From JAWKIW01 sp046331175 (GTDB lineage Bacteria > Actinomycetota > Acidimicrobiia > Acidimicrobiales > Acidimicrobilacustridaceae), in contig JAXLRI010000004.1 in assembly GCA_046331175.1 (NCBI GenBank), positions 659,005 through 723,004 of the forward strand: a stretch of DNA of 64,000 bases, in the 5' to 3' direction. Each line of letters begins with the position of its first letter. The stretch's first letter is position 1. Of this stretch, positions 54,594 through 63,132 are shown piece by piece. The position numbers were made by a program, and so were the translations under genes. The notes below the pieces were generated by a model. The model was given only the letters and a program-made list of their open reading frames with translations. It was not told the origin of the DNA and did no database searches.

Positions 54594-54959
54594 GGTTCAC
54601 ATAGGCAACGATCGACCAGTTCGCCGGATCCGGGATCCGATACTCACCAGAGAACCCTCGGTCGGTCATGTCGATGGACGTCCCCGAGCGCGTTACACCC
54701 GATTTGCCAAGCAATGACGTGTTCTTGCCATCGACGTCGAGACGGGGGCCACCCATGAAGTTCGCCAGGTAGCAATGCGCCGGCCACCCCGAACACGACG
54801 TCTCATCCAGGTGGAAGCCCATCAGCTGGGTCCCCGTCGAAGCCTGCGCCGGACGCGGCGCCACCACCGCGCCGGCTACTACCAGACCGGCAAGCAAGGC
54901 CGCGGTCAACCCGACCACCAGCCACGAACGGGAACGCCGCCACCGCACCGGACGCCGCC

Positions 54960-55454
54960 TCATCGGGTCACCACCGACGACGACGGCGTCACAGCTGTGG
55001 CGGTCGTGACCGACGAGGACGTCGAGGATGTCGAGGTCTCCCCGATACAGGCCTGCGCGGTGAGGAACACCCGCTGCGGCAGATCCCCCGGGACCGTCCC
55101 CAGGCCCGTCGCCTCGACCAACGCCCCCACCTGCGCATCGCTGGGATGAGGAGTCGACAACAACGCGATCGCGAACTTCAGCTCCCCACCCGTGAACTCC
55201 GCATCCAACCGCTGCGCCACACACCCCGCGGACGCCGGATCCTGACCCCGCTCCCCAAGCCCAACACCGATCTGGTCAACCGCGGAGGCCGCAGTGGCCG
55301 GGATCGACACCGCCGATGTCGTCGTCGCCGGCGACTGCGACGGTGGCGGGCCAGCAGCACCGACCGATATCGGCCGCTCACCGGGCGGTCGGCCGCATGC
55401 TGCGGCGACGAACACGACGACGAGCAGAACGAACCCACTGAACCAGCGCCGCAT
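54960..55454 (-). CDS. putative lipoprotein preceding the Rhs gene
   Basis: The 164-residue protein has a lipoprotein signal (basic start MRRWFSG, hydrophobic FVLLVVVFVAAAC with the lipobox Cys at about residue 20), a Pro/Ser/Thr-rich linker and a folded region with Cys pairs (AGCVAQRLDAEF, TAQACIG). Its stop overlaps the Rhs ATG. It might help secretion or display of Rhs at the cell envelope, by position only. Confidence 0.65.
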   Translation of the reverse strand: MRRWFSGFVLLVVVFVAAACGRPPGERPISVGAAGPPPSQSPATTTSAVSIPATAASAVDQIGVGLGERGQDPASAGCVAQRLDAEFTGGELKFAIALLSTPHPSDAQVGALVEATGLGTVPGDLPQRVFLTAQACIGETSTSSTSSSVTTATAVTPSSSVVTR

Positions 55455-55793
55455 CTGGACCCCACCTCCGGCCCCGAGGGGCCAAGCCGACCGATCAGCC
55501 CAACCGCCGCCCAGATGCGCAGTACATGACGCCCACCGAGCGCCAGGCCGTCGCCGCCAAGAGTGGCTGAACAGCGAGATCCCACCACAAGGGGGGTGCA
55601 GCGTCAATGATCATCCTGGTAACCGGTCCTGAGACACCGGGCGCGCGATCGTCCCTCGTTACCGCCCGAACCTGGCACGGTCGCTCCCCGTGAAGGGCAA
55701 CTCGGGCGGCAGGCCACATCCGGCTGCCGCAGGGGCGCGTTGTCGCAGGTCGCCGTGAACGTGGATGGACTCACGGCCTGATGGCCGTCGGGG
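55455..55793. other. non-coding gap between lipoprotein and relaxase genes
   Basis: These 339 bases hold no supported gene. A 14-codon plus-strand frame at about 55518 (MTPTERQAVAAKSG) is too short to judge. No repeat or terminator was recognised. Confidence 0.4.
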
Positions 55794-58700
55794 TTACAGG
55801 CTGAGGCCGAGATCTGGGCCGTCGCCAGCGGGCCGGGTCAGCTTGGGCTGTGGTGTTGGTGGCTCGTCGCCGAGCTGGCAGCGGAGTCCCGGTGTGGTTG
55901 ACCGCTCGGGCGTGGGGGCGGGGTCGAGGCCGTCGCGTAGATCGCGGTCGGCTCGGAGCGCGGCGCCGAGGGCGTCGAGTCGGGTGTCGATCTGCTCGAG
56001 GCGTCGGACGGTCGTGGGGTGCTCAGCGAACCAGGTGCTACGGCTCTGGGCGTGGTGCTCGAGGTGGAGCACCGTGGCCTCGAGTGCCTGGATGGTGGAC
56101 TCCAGCCGTTGCCGTGGCGTTGCGGTGATCTGCGCGAAGCGTTGCCGGGCCTGTTCGAGCCGCCGGCCGGCTTGATTGACGTCGCGCTTGGCGGTGCGGA
56201 TCTCGCCGCGTGACGCCCACGGCGACGTCGATCGCCGAACCGCTGCCTGTCGGGCCCGTTCGCAGTAAGCGACGACGACGGCGACGTCGCCGATCTTCGT
56301 TCCGGCCCACTGGCCGGTTCCTGTTTCCAAGTCGGCGAGGGCCTTCCGTTGTCCGGTCAACCGTTGGCGCGCGGCGTGGAGGTCGGCGGCGCAGTCGGCG
56401 GGGATCGAGGCGGCCACGGCGTCGCGTTCGGCGCGCAAGCGTGCCTGTTGGAGGGCGTTGCGCAGCGACGGTTCGGCTCGGGGGTCCCGCTCGACCTGGT
56501 GGGGTTCGGCTGACGGGGTGCCCGAGTCGATGGCCCAGCGTTGACGCTGCTCGCGGGGCCAGTCCCGCCTGAGGTCCTCGGCGGCTTGGTCGACGTCGTC
56601 GGCGACGACCCAGACGGTGGCGCACTGTCGTGCCCGGCTCATCGAGACGTAGGCGAGCTCGCGGCCGCCACCGTCCTCGAGGCGGTGGGCGGTGTCGACG
56701 GTGGCGCCCTGGGATCGGTGCACGGTGATGGCATAGCCGTGGTTCATGCGGTCCCGGCCGGCCTCGTCGACGGTGAAGGGCTGGTCCCGGCCGTCGTCCA
56801 TGCGGGCGACCAAGGACCGGTCGTGGGGGTTGACGACGGTGACGGTGCCCCGTTCGCTGGTGACGATCTGGCCGTCGCCTCCGGGGGCGAGGGTGACGAT
56901 GCGGTCCCCGGCCCGGTAGCGACGGCCGCCGGGAGCGGTGATCTCGGGTCCCGCCAGGCGACCCTGGGACTCCCAGCGGGCCCGGGCGGCGGCGTTGAGG
57001 GCGTCGACGTTGCGGCGTCGCCACGCCAACATGATCGACTCGTGGCCGGCGTCGAGGTCCCTGGCCCACGCCGTGACCATGGCGGTGATGGTGTCGGGGC
57101 GGTCGGCGCCCACGGCGATGCGTCCGTTGGCGGCCATTCAGTCCACGGCCACGGCGGGATCCCCGGCCCGGAGCGCTTCGAGCGCGGCCCGCTCGGTGGG
57201 GTCGGACTGGCGTACGTTCTCATCGAGGGCCCACACCCCGGCGCGGTGGCGGTGTGCGAGCGCCCCGAGTCCGCCGCCGGGACCGACCGCGCCGAGCTGG
57301 CAGTAGTCGCCGACCATCACGACCTTGGACCCGGCCGTCTCGGCGGCGGTCAACAGGCGCAGCAGGTCGGGGTCGTCGGTCATGGCGGCCTCGTCCAGGA
57401 TCACCACCGTGTCCGAGTCCAGCGACACCTGCTGCTGGTCGAGGCGCCACAGCAGCGACGCCAGCGTCGACGACGCCATGTTGGCCTCGCGTCCCAGGGT
57501 GCGGGCGGCCTGCCCGGAGGTGGCCGTGCCGATCACCGTGTAGCCCTCGGCTTCGAACGCCGAGCGCACGACATCGAGTGCGGTGGTCTTGCCGGCCCCG
57601 GCCACGCCGACCACCAGGTCGACCCCCCGGCCGGATCCGGTGATCCCCGACACGGCCCGGCGCTGGCCGTCGGTCAGGTCCACACCGCCCAGGGCGTGCC
57701 GCTTGGCTCCGATGGCCGACGCCACGACCTCGGGCCGGACCCGGGCCGCACCGGTGTGGATGCGCCCGCGCTCCACGACGGCCTCGATGGCGTGCTCGAT
57801 CGCGATCACACAGGCCGGCGCGTACGCCGGCTCCTTCGCCCCGGGTACGCCGACCAGTGGGATGGCAGCGGGGTCGGCGAGCACCCGGTCGGCAACCTGG
57901 TCGAGGACGTCAGGGGTGTGGCCGAACAGGTGTGGGGCGGCGGCCACGAGCACATCTCGACGGGAGAAGACCTTGCGTTCGGCCAAGCGCCCGTCCGGAC
58001 CGAGCAGCTCCTCGGTGAGGCGCTGGACGTCGCCGACGGTGAGGTCCCCGGCGATGCGGCGATGCGACTCCTGGGCCACACCGGCGGCCATGTCGTCGAC
58101 GGTGATCCCGATGCCGGCCAACTCGGCTCGCCAGCGGTCCATCAGGTCATCGACGCGCTGGTGGCGCTTGGCGGTCCGTGAGTTGCGCGCTGCGTGGCCG
58201 CGGGCCCGATAGGAATCGAACCCGACGTCGACGAGCTCGCCGGCGATGTCCTCCGAGCGCTTCGAGTGCACCTTCATCGCCGCGTCGAGCACCCCGGCGA
58301 TCGCCCAATGCCCGAGCCGCCCGGACGGGCCGTCGTCGGGGATGATCCCGTAGCCCAGCTCGAGCGCCACCCGCGCCGAACACATCCGCCCATGCGCGGT
58401 GGCGGCGTGGAGGTGTTCGCGCCACACCGTCGTGTCCGGCGCCTTCCATCCACCCCGACGGTCCAACATCTCCACCGCGTTGACGATCAACACGTGATCG
58501 TGGGGACACGGATCCCCGGCCCGAGACGTGGCATGGCGGGTGTAGGCGTAGATCAGGCCCGACGTCGGCGACGCCACCGCGGCCCTCCCCCGCCGACCCC
58601 CCATCGCGAGGGTCACCGCATCCAGGTAGGCGAGGGTGCCGTCGCGCTCTGCGTCCATGATCCGATGCATGTCCTCGGCCCGGCCCATCACTCCGAGCTC

Positions 58701-59000
58701 GGCGACCGACTTGTGCGCCGACACGACCAGCTCCATCCCCGGGCGCTTCGTCTTGACGAGCCGTGTCCCACAGATCGGGTCATGGGCACCACCGACACCG
58801 AAGAGGTCTTCGTAGTGGTCGGCGCCAACGACACCGTCCAGGCCGAGACGGGCTGCGCCGGCGCCACCCCACCGCAACGGCGACTCACCCCGCTGCGCGT
58901 AGTAGCCCAGCGCCTGACCGGGGTGATCGTCGCCGCGCTCGAGCACGGTCTCGCGGTGGTACTCCACCGAGTTCGCACCCATCATCCGCATCCACGCCAT
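55794..59000 (-). pseudogene. traA: MobF-type relaxase-helicase (TraA/TrwC-like) split by an in-frame TGA
   Basis: Two frames, 57138-59000 (620 residues) and 55794-57137 (447 residues), are contiguous and in phase, separated only by a TGA at 57138-57140. The first has the relaxase N-terminus (GYYAQRGESPLRWGG, and HDHVLIVN for the metal-binding histidines) and the helicase Walker A GVAGAGKTTAL and Walker B VVILDEAAM. The second has the remaining helicase motifs (AITVHRSQGATVDTAH, AYVSMSRARQ) and a coiled-coil tail. The TGA is where related proteins usually have Trp (VD-W-x-AANGRI), so it is probably a nonsense mutation (TGG to TGA). Restart at the next ATG would give two proteins. Confidence 0.85.
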
Positions 59001-59782
59001 CAGCGATCACCCCACCACCACTTCGAGGCATCGGCTCCCGGTCCCGGCTCGGTGACCCGGCTTGGGACCAACCCCGGCAGGGTTGCAATCGTGTTCGTCG
59101 TTCTCGCTGCTTCTTTGGGAGTGGTGGGGGTGATGTCGTCGGTGGTTCGGGTGATGTCGTCGGTGGTGGGGGTGGTAGTGCTCGGTGGGGGTGCTTGGGT
59201 CGGGATGTTCGGCGTTGCGTGGGGTTGGTCGTGGTCGATGGGGGCATTGTCATCGGGGGCCTGATCAGAGGTCTGGTCGGAATCCAGCAGTGACAGCTGG
59301 GCGTCGTTCCCGACGGACCGCCGTCGCGGGTGAGGCTGAGCTCTGCGGCCCACGCGGGCGGCGGCAGGCTGCAGGTGACCGGGCTCGACGGTCGCCACGG
59401 CCGGGGGACCCCAGGGAGCCTCGAACGACGGCGTGGCGAACCGCAGCCCGGTGTGGGTCAGCTCCACGAGGTAGCGGGAGTGACTGAAGCGGCCCGAGCC
59501 GCCGTCCCGGTCGACCTGGCGCCGCACGACGTCCGCGCTGGCAAGGCGGCGCAACGCCGAAGCCACGGTGTCCTTGGACAAACCCAGTCGGCCGGCGAGC
59601 TCTCGGACCGAGGTGGCCACGACCACGGTGGATCCCCTCACCTCGCCTCCGGTGATCACGAGCTCCTCGAGCACGAGCCAGGCCGTCGGGTCCAGCGCCT
59701 GGCGGGTCGCTGCGGAGTCGGTCCCGACCACGACGGCGGCCCGGTGCCGGCCGGCGATGTCGGGGGCGGCGCGCTCGGTCAC
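59000..59782 (-). CDS. winged-helix DNA-binding protein of the mobile element
   Basis: The 260-residue protein has an HTH in TSVRELAGRLGLSKDTVASALRRLASADVVRRQVD (about residues 55-90), followed by a wing (GRFSHSRYLVEL) and a long Pro/Thr-rich acidic tail (TTTPTTDDITRTTDDI). The tail causes the strong G/T bias on the + strand at 59090-59230. The GTG at 59782 overlaps the excisionase-like stop, and its stop overlaps the relaxase ATG, so it is in the transfer operon. It may be a replication or transfer regulator. Confidence 0.7.
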   Translation of the reverse strand: MTERAAPDIAGRHRAAVVVGTDSAATRQALDPTAWLVLEELVITGGEVRGSTVVVATSVRELAGRLGLSKDTVASALRRLASADVVRRQVDRDGGSGRFSHSRYLVELTHTGLRFATPSFEAPWGPPAVATVEPGHLQPAAARVGRRAQPHPRRRSVGNDAQLSLLDSDQTSDQAPDDNAPIDHDQPHATPNIPTQAPPPSTTTPTTDDITRTTDDITPTTPKEAARTTNTIATLPGLVPSRVTEPGPGADASKWWWGDR

Positions 59783-59991
59783 GAGGCTTCCGAGTCGCGC
59801 TTGTGCGCGTGGAGCCAGCCGGCAACGTCGTCGGGATCGAAGCGGACCAGCCGTCCGAGCTTGATGAAGGGAAGGCCACCCTCGACTCGGAGCCGCCGGA
59901 CGTGGCGCACCGTCGTGTTCCATTGCTCGGCGAGCTGCGCCTCGGTCAACAGCTCGCCGAGGTGCGTTGAGGGCAGTTGCTGCTCGTTCAT
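59779..59991 (-). CDS. xis: excisionase-like / MerR-type HTH protein
   Basis: The 70-residue protein LLTEAQLAEQWNTTVRHVRR ... LPFIKLGRLVRFDPDDVAGWL is a typical helix-turn-helix_17/excisionase domain. It lies next to and divergent from the integrase, the usual place of Xis in actinobacterial integrative elements. The ATG at 59991 is preferred. Confidence 0.85.
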   Translation of the reverse strand: MNEQQLPSTHLGELLTEAQLAEQWNTTVRHVRRLRVEGGLPFIKLGRLVRFDPDDVAGWLHAHKRDSEAS

Positions 59992-60104
59992 GGCGACAGT
60001 GAACACCCGACCCTTGGGGAACCTCCGCCTGCGACACGGACGCACCGGGTGGGGCGGTACAGGGCGGTCCAGGGTGGGTCAGCCCGGTACGACTCTGACG
60101 GTCG

Positions 60105-60115
60105 CATGTCACATG
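60105..60115. promoter_or_regulatory. palindrome CATGTCACATG in the xis-int intergenic region
   Basis: A perfect 5-1-5 inverted repeat in the 287-base divergent region between xis and int, shortly before TTGACA at about 60124. It may be a regulator-binding site for the int/xis switch. Confidence 0.35.
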
Positions 60116-60278
60116 TGAGGGCCTTGACAGCCCGCCGGAAGGGGCCGTTCGCGGCCGTGTCCGAGAACTCCCTCTGTTCAGACGCCGCGGGGTCGTGCAT
60201 CATCTTCGGCCTCTCGATGACGGTGGGCTCAAGGCCGAACCAGGCACCCCAGGGGCACCTTGGACGAAGGAGCTGCGC

Positions 60279-61433
60279 ATGGCCAGCATCGACAAGCGCG
60301 ACACGAAGACCGGCGCGCGCTACGACGTCCGCTACCGGGACCCGGACCACCGGACCCAGAAGAAGACCTTCGCCAAGCTGTCAGACGCCCGCCGCTTCGC
60401 GAGCACGATCGAGGCGGACAAGGCCCGCGGCACCTACCTTGATCCGAACGCCGGCAAGGTGACCTTCGAGAGCTACGCCCGCGAGTGGCTGGCGGTGCAG
60501 ACCTTCGAGGAGTCGACCCGCGACGCCGTCGCCCTGCGGCTCCGCAAGCACATCAACCCCATCCTCGGAGCCAAGGAGCTGCGGGCGATCAAGCCGAGCG
60601 CCATCCAGGCGCTGCTGCGCGAGCTCGACCACCTTGCCCCCCGCACCCGGGGGATCATCCTGACGAACCTGTCGACCATCCTCAGCGCAGCCGTCGACGA
60701 CGAGCTGATCGCGAAGAACCCGTGCCGGGCCCGCTCGGTGTCCACGCCGCGGCCCGACGCCAAGCAGATCGTGCCCTGGGAGATCGACGCCGTCCACGCG
60801 GTGCACGACGCCATGCCCGCGCGCTACCAGGTCGCGGTCACGCTCGGCGCCGGCCTCGGGCTGCGTCAGGGCGAGATCTTCGGGCTCGGCGTCGACGACG
60901 TCGACTTCCTGCGGGGGACGGTCACCGTCCGCCGGCAGGTCAAGCTCTACTCGGACGGCCGACGGGAGCTGGCGTTGCCCAAGGGACGCAAGATCCGGAA
61001 GGTCCCGCTGCCCACCAAGGTCCGCGACGAGCTCGCCGCGCACCTCGCCGCCCACCCGGCGGCAGCGGTGACGCTCCCGGGCTCAGCCACGCCCGTCGAG
61101 CTCGTGTTGACCACCCGGGAGCGCACAGCGCTGGCCCGGACCTACTTCAACCGCCACGTGTGGAAGGCCGCGCTCCGGCGAGCCGGCGTGGCGGACACCC
61201 GTGAGAACGGCATGCACGCCCTGCGTCACTTCTATGCATCAGTGCTGCTCGACGGAGGCGAGTCGATCAAGGCCGTCAGCCAGTACCTGGGCCACGCCGA
61301 TCCGGGGTTCACGTTGCGCGTGTACACCCACCTCATGCCGTCGAGCGACGAGCGGTCCCGGCGACTCATCGACCAGGCACTGAACAGTGTTCATGGCACA
61401 TCCATGGCACACCTCACCGGTCAGCGGGGGTGA
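60279..61433 (+). CDS. int: tyrosine-family integrase
   Basis: The 384-residue integrase has an AP2-like arm-binding N-terminus (YDVRYRDPDHRTQKKTFAKL), a core-binding domain (FESYAREWLAVQ) and a catalytic domain with Arg in LGLRQGEIFGL (about residue 200), HALRHFYAS (about 315) and the Tyr in TLRVYTHLM (about 348). GAAGGAG lies 6 bases before the ATG. It is the outermost gene of the mobile region, adjacent to chromosomal glnA, so the right attachment site probably lies in 61434-61514. Confidence 0.93.
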   Translation: MASIDKRDTKTGARYDVRYRDPDHRTQKKTFAKLSDARRFASTIEADKARGTYLDPNAGKVTFESYAREWLAVQTFEESTRDAVALRLRKHINPILGAKELRAIKPSAIQALLRELDHLAPRTRGIILTNLSTILSAAVDDELIAKNPCRARSVSTPRPDAKQIVPWEIDAVHAVHDAMPARYQVAVTLGAGLGLRQGEIFGLGVDDVDFLRGTVTVRRQVKLYSDGRRELALPKGRKIRKVPLPTKVRDELAAHLAAHPAAAVTLPGSATPVELVLTTRERTALARTYFNRHVWKAALRRAGVADTRENGMHALRHFYASVLLDGGESIKAVSQYLGHADPGFTLRVYTHLMPSSDERSRRLIDQALNSVHGTSMAHLTGQRG

Positions 61434-61514
61434 CCACCGGTCAGCAGCGGTCACCTAAAACCGCAGGTCAGAGGCCACTTCTGGCGATTTCCACTGCTGG
61501 GGATAACCCGCTGA
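61434..61514. other. candidate right attachment-site region of the integrative element
   Basis: This gap between int and glnA contains GGTGACC (61429-61435) facing GGTCACC (61449-61455), and a direct repeat ACCGGTCAGC (61416 and 61436). They could be integrase arm sites. No tRNA is present, and the matching left site was not found in this window. Confidence 0.3.
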
Positions 61515-62939
61515 TTAGATGTCGTAGTAGAGGTAGAACTCGTAGGGGTGCGGGCGCAGGCGGAGGGCGTCGACCTCGTTCTCGCGCTTGTACGAGATCC
61601 AGGTGTCGATGAGGTCCTGGGTGAACACGCCGCCGGCCTTGAGGAAGTCCTGGTCGGCCTCGAGCGCGTCCAGCGCGTCCTCGAGCGAACCCGGCACCTG
61701 CGGGACCTTGGCCAGCTCCTCGGGGGGAAGGTCGTACAGGTCCTTGTCCATCGGCGTCGGCGGCTCGATGCGGTTCTGGATGCCGTCGAGGCCCGCCATC
61801 AGCATCGCCGAGAAGGCCAGGTACGGGTTGCACGACGGGTCGGGGCAGCGGAACTCGAGCCGCTTGGCCTTCGGGCTCTGCGAGTACAGCGGGATGCGCA
61901 CCGACGCCGAGCGGTTGCGCTGGCTGTACACCAGGTTCACCGGCGCTTCGTAGCCCGGGACCAGCCGCTTGTAAGAGTTGGTGGTGGGGTTGGTCCACGC
62001 CAGCACGGCCGGGGCGTGCGCCAGCAGGCCGCCGATGTACCAGCGGGCCAGGTCGGACAGCCCCGCGTAGCCGGCCTCGTCGTAGAACAGCGGCTCGCCG
62101 CCCTTCCACAGCGACTGGTGCACGTGCATGCCCGAGCCGTTGTCCTGGAAGATCGGCTTGGGCATGAACGTGGCCGTCTTCCCGTGGGCCCAGGCGACGT
62201 TCTTGATGACGTACTTGAACAGCATCAGGTTGTCAGCCTGGCGCAGCAGCGAGTCGAAGCGGATGTCGATCTCGGCCTGGCCGGCGGTGCCGACCTCGTG
62301 GTGCTGCACCTCGACCGGGATGCCCAGGCCCTGCAGCACGAGGGTCATCTCCGAGCGCAGGTCCTGGTACTGGTCCATCGGCGGGACCGGGAAGTAGCCC
62401 TCCTTGTACCGAGGCTTGTAGCCGAGGTTCGGCTGCTCGTCGCGGCCGGTGTTCCACGACGCCTCGATCGAGTCGACCTGGTAGAAGCCCGAGTTCTGCG
62501 TCTGGGCGAAGCGCACGTCGTCGAAGATGAAGAACTCGGCCTCGGGACCGACGTAGCAGGTGTCGGCGATGCCGGTCGAGCGCAGGTGCTCCTCGGCCTT
62601 GCGGGCGATGTAGCGCGGGTCGCGGCTGTAGCTCTCACCCGTGATCGGGTCGTGCACCCAGCAGTTGATGTTGAGCGTGCGGTGCTGGCGGAACGGGTCG
62701 ATGACCGCGGTGTTGGAGTCGGGGAGCAGGATCATGTCCGACTCCTGGATCTCCTGGAACCCGCGGATCGACGAGCCGTCGAACCCGAAGCCCTCCTCGA
62801 AGACGTCCTCGGTGAGCTCGGACACCGGGACCGAGAAGTGCTGCATCAGGCCGGGCAGGTCCATGAACCGGATGTCGACGATCTCGACCCCCTCGGACTG
62901 CGCGTACTCCACGACCTCGGCTGGGGTTCGTTCCTTCAC
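61515..62939 (-). CDS. glnA: type I glutamine synthetase
   Basis: The 474-residue GSI protein has the family motifs FGFDGSSIRGF (about 48-58), WVHDPITGE, TCYVGPEAEFFIFD, the ATP-binding KPIFQDNGSGMHVHQSLWK, the Asn loop LAWTNPTTNSYKRLVPGYEAPVN and RNRSASVRIP. The adenylylation region near the C-terminus (KDLYDLPPEE) is present. It makes glutamine from glutamate and ammonia. The GTG at 62939 follows AGGAGG with an 8-base spacer. Confidence 0.97.
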   Translation of the reverse strand: MKERTPAEVVEYAQSEGVEIVDIRFMDLPGLMQHFSVPVSELTEDVFEEGFGFDGSSIRGFQEIQESDMILLPDSNTAVIDPFRQHRTLNINCWVHDPITGESYSRDPRYIARKAEEHLRSTGIADTCYVGPEAEFFIFDDVRFAQTQNSGFYQVDSIEASWNTGRDEQPNLGYKPRYKEGYFPVPPMDQYQDLRSEMTLVLQGLGIPVEVQHHEVGTAGQAEIDIRFDSLLRQADNLMLFKYVIKNVAWAHGKTATFMPKPIFQDNGSGMHVHQSLWKGGEPLFYDEAGYAGLSDLARWYIGGLLAHAPAVLAWTNPTTNSYKRLVPGYEAPVNLVYSQRNRSASVRIPLYSQSPKAKRLEFRCPDPSCNPYLAFSAMLMAGLDGIQNRIEPPTPMDKDLYDLPPEELAKVPQVPGSLEDALDALEADQDFLKAGGVFTQDLIDTWISYKRENEVDALRLRPHPYEFYLYYDI

Positions 62940-63054
62940 AGCGGTTCCCTCCTGGGCGCCTCGACGGTCACGTCGGCACGGCTCCGGACACTACCCCTGC
63001 CGCAGACCGACCCTCACCTGACCCCGAGGGACGAGCCGGGTGCCCGGGCGCGCA

Positions 63055-63083
63055 AGAGGGGAGGCCCGATGGGCCTCCCCTCT
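63055..63083 (-). terminator. strong hairpin terminator after the type II glutamine synthetase gene
   Basis: GAGGGGAGGCCC and GGGCCTCCCCTC form a perfect 12-base stem (13 with the closing A-T) with the loop GAT, about 50 bases downstream of the stop at 63133. The following bases are only moderately U-rich, as is common in high-GC bacteria. Confidence 0.8.
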
Positions 63084-63132
63084 CGTTCGACTCCGCCCGC
63101 CGAGACGGGCCGCGGTCAGCGTGACGAGGACG

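Larger units (their letters stand above)
45740..54963 (-). pseudogene. Rhs/YD-repeat polymorphic toxin gene disrupted by three ISs
   Basis: The gene starts at ATG 54963 (overlapping the lipoprotein stop) and ends at TAA 45740-45742. The pieces are 54602-54963 (signal peptide, start of a LamG-like domain), 48954-53146 (main body), 47160-47607 (core end and tip) and 45740-45860 (last toxin residues). Removing the IS256-family element (1,455 with duplication), ISB (1,346) and ISC (1,299) from 9,224 bases leaves 5,124 bases, exactly 1,708 codons, so the pre-insertion gene was open and encoded 1,707 residues. The N-terminus has basic residues, a helix (WLVVGLTAALLAGLVVAGAV) and APRPAQAS as a Sec signal, so it was exported. 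Confidence 0.88.

Noticed and set aside
57138..57140. UGA recoded as an amino acid
   Set aside because: Many genes in the window end normally with TGA, including coupled starts; a nonsense mutation is simpler.
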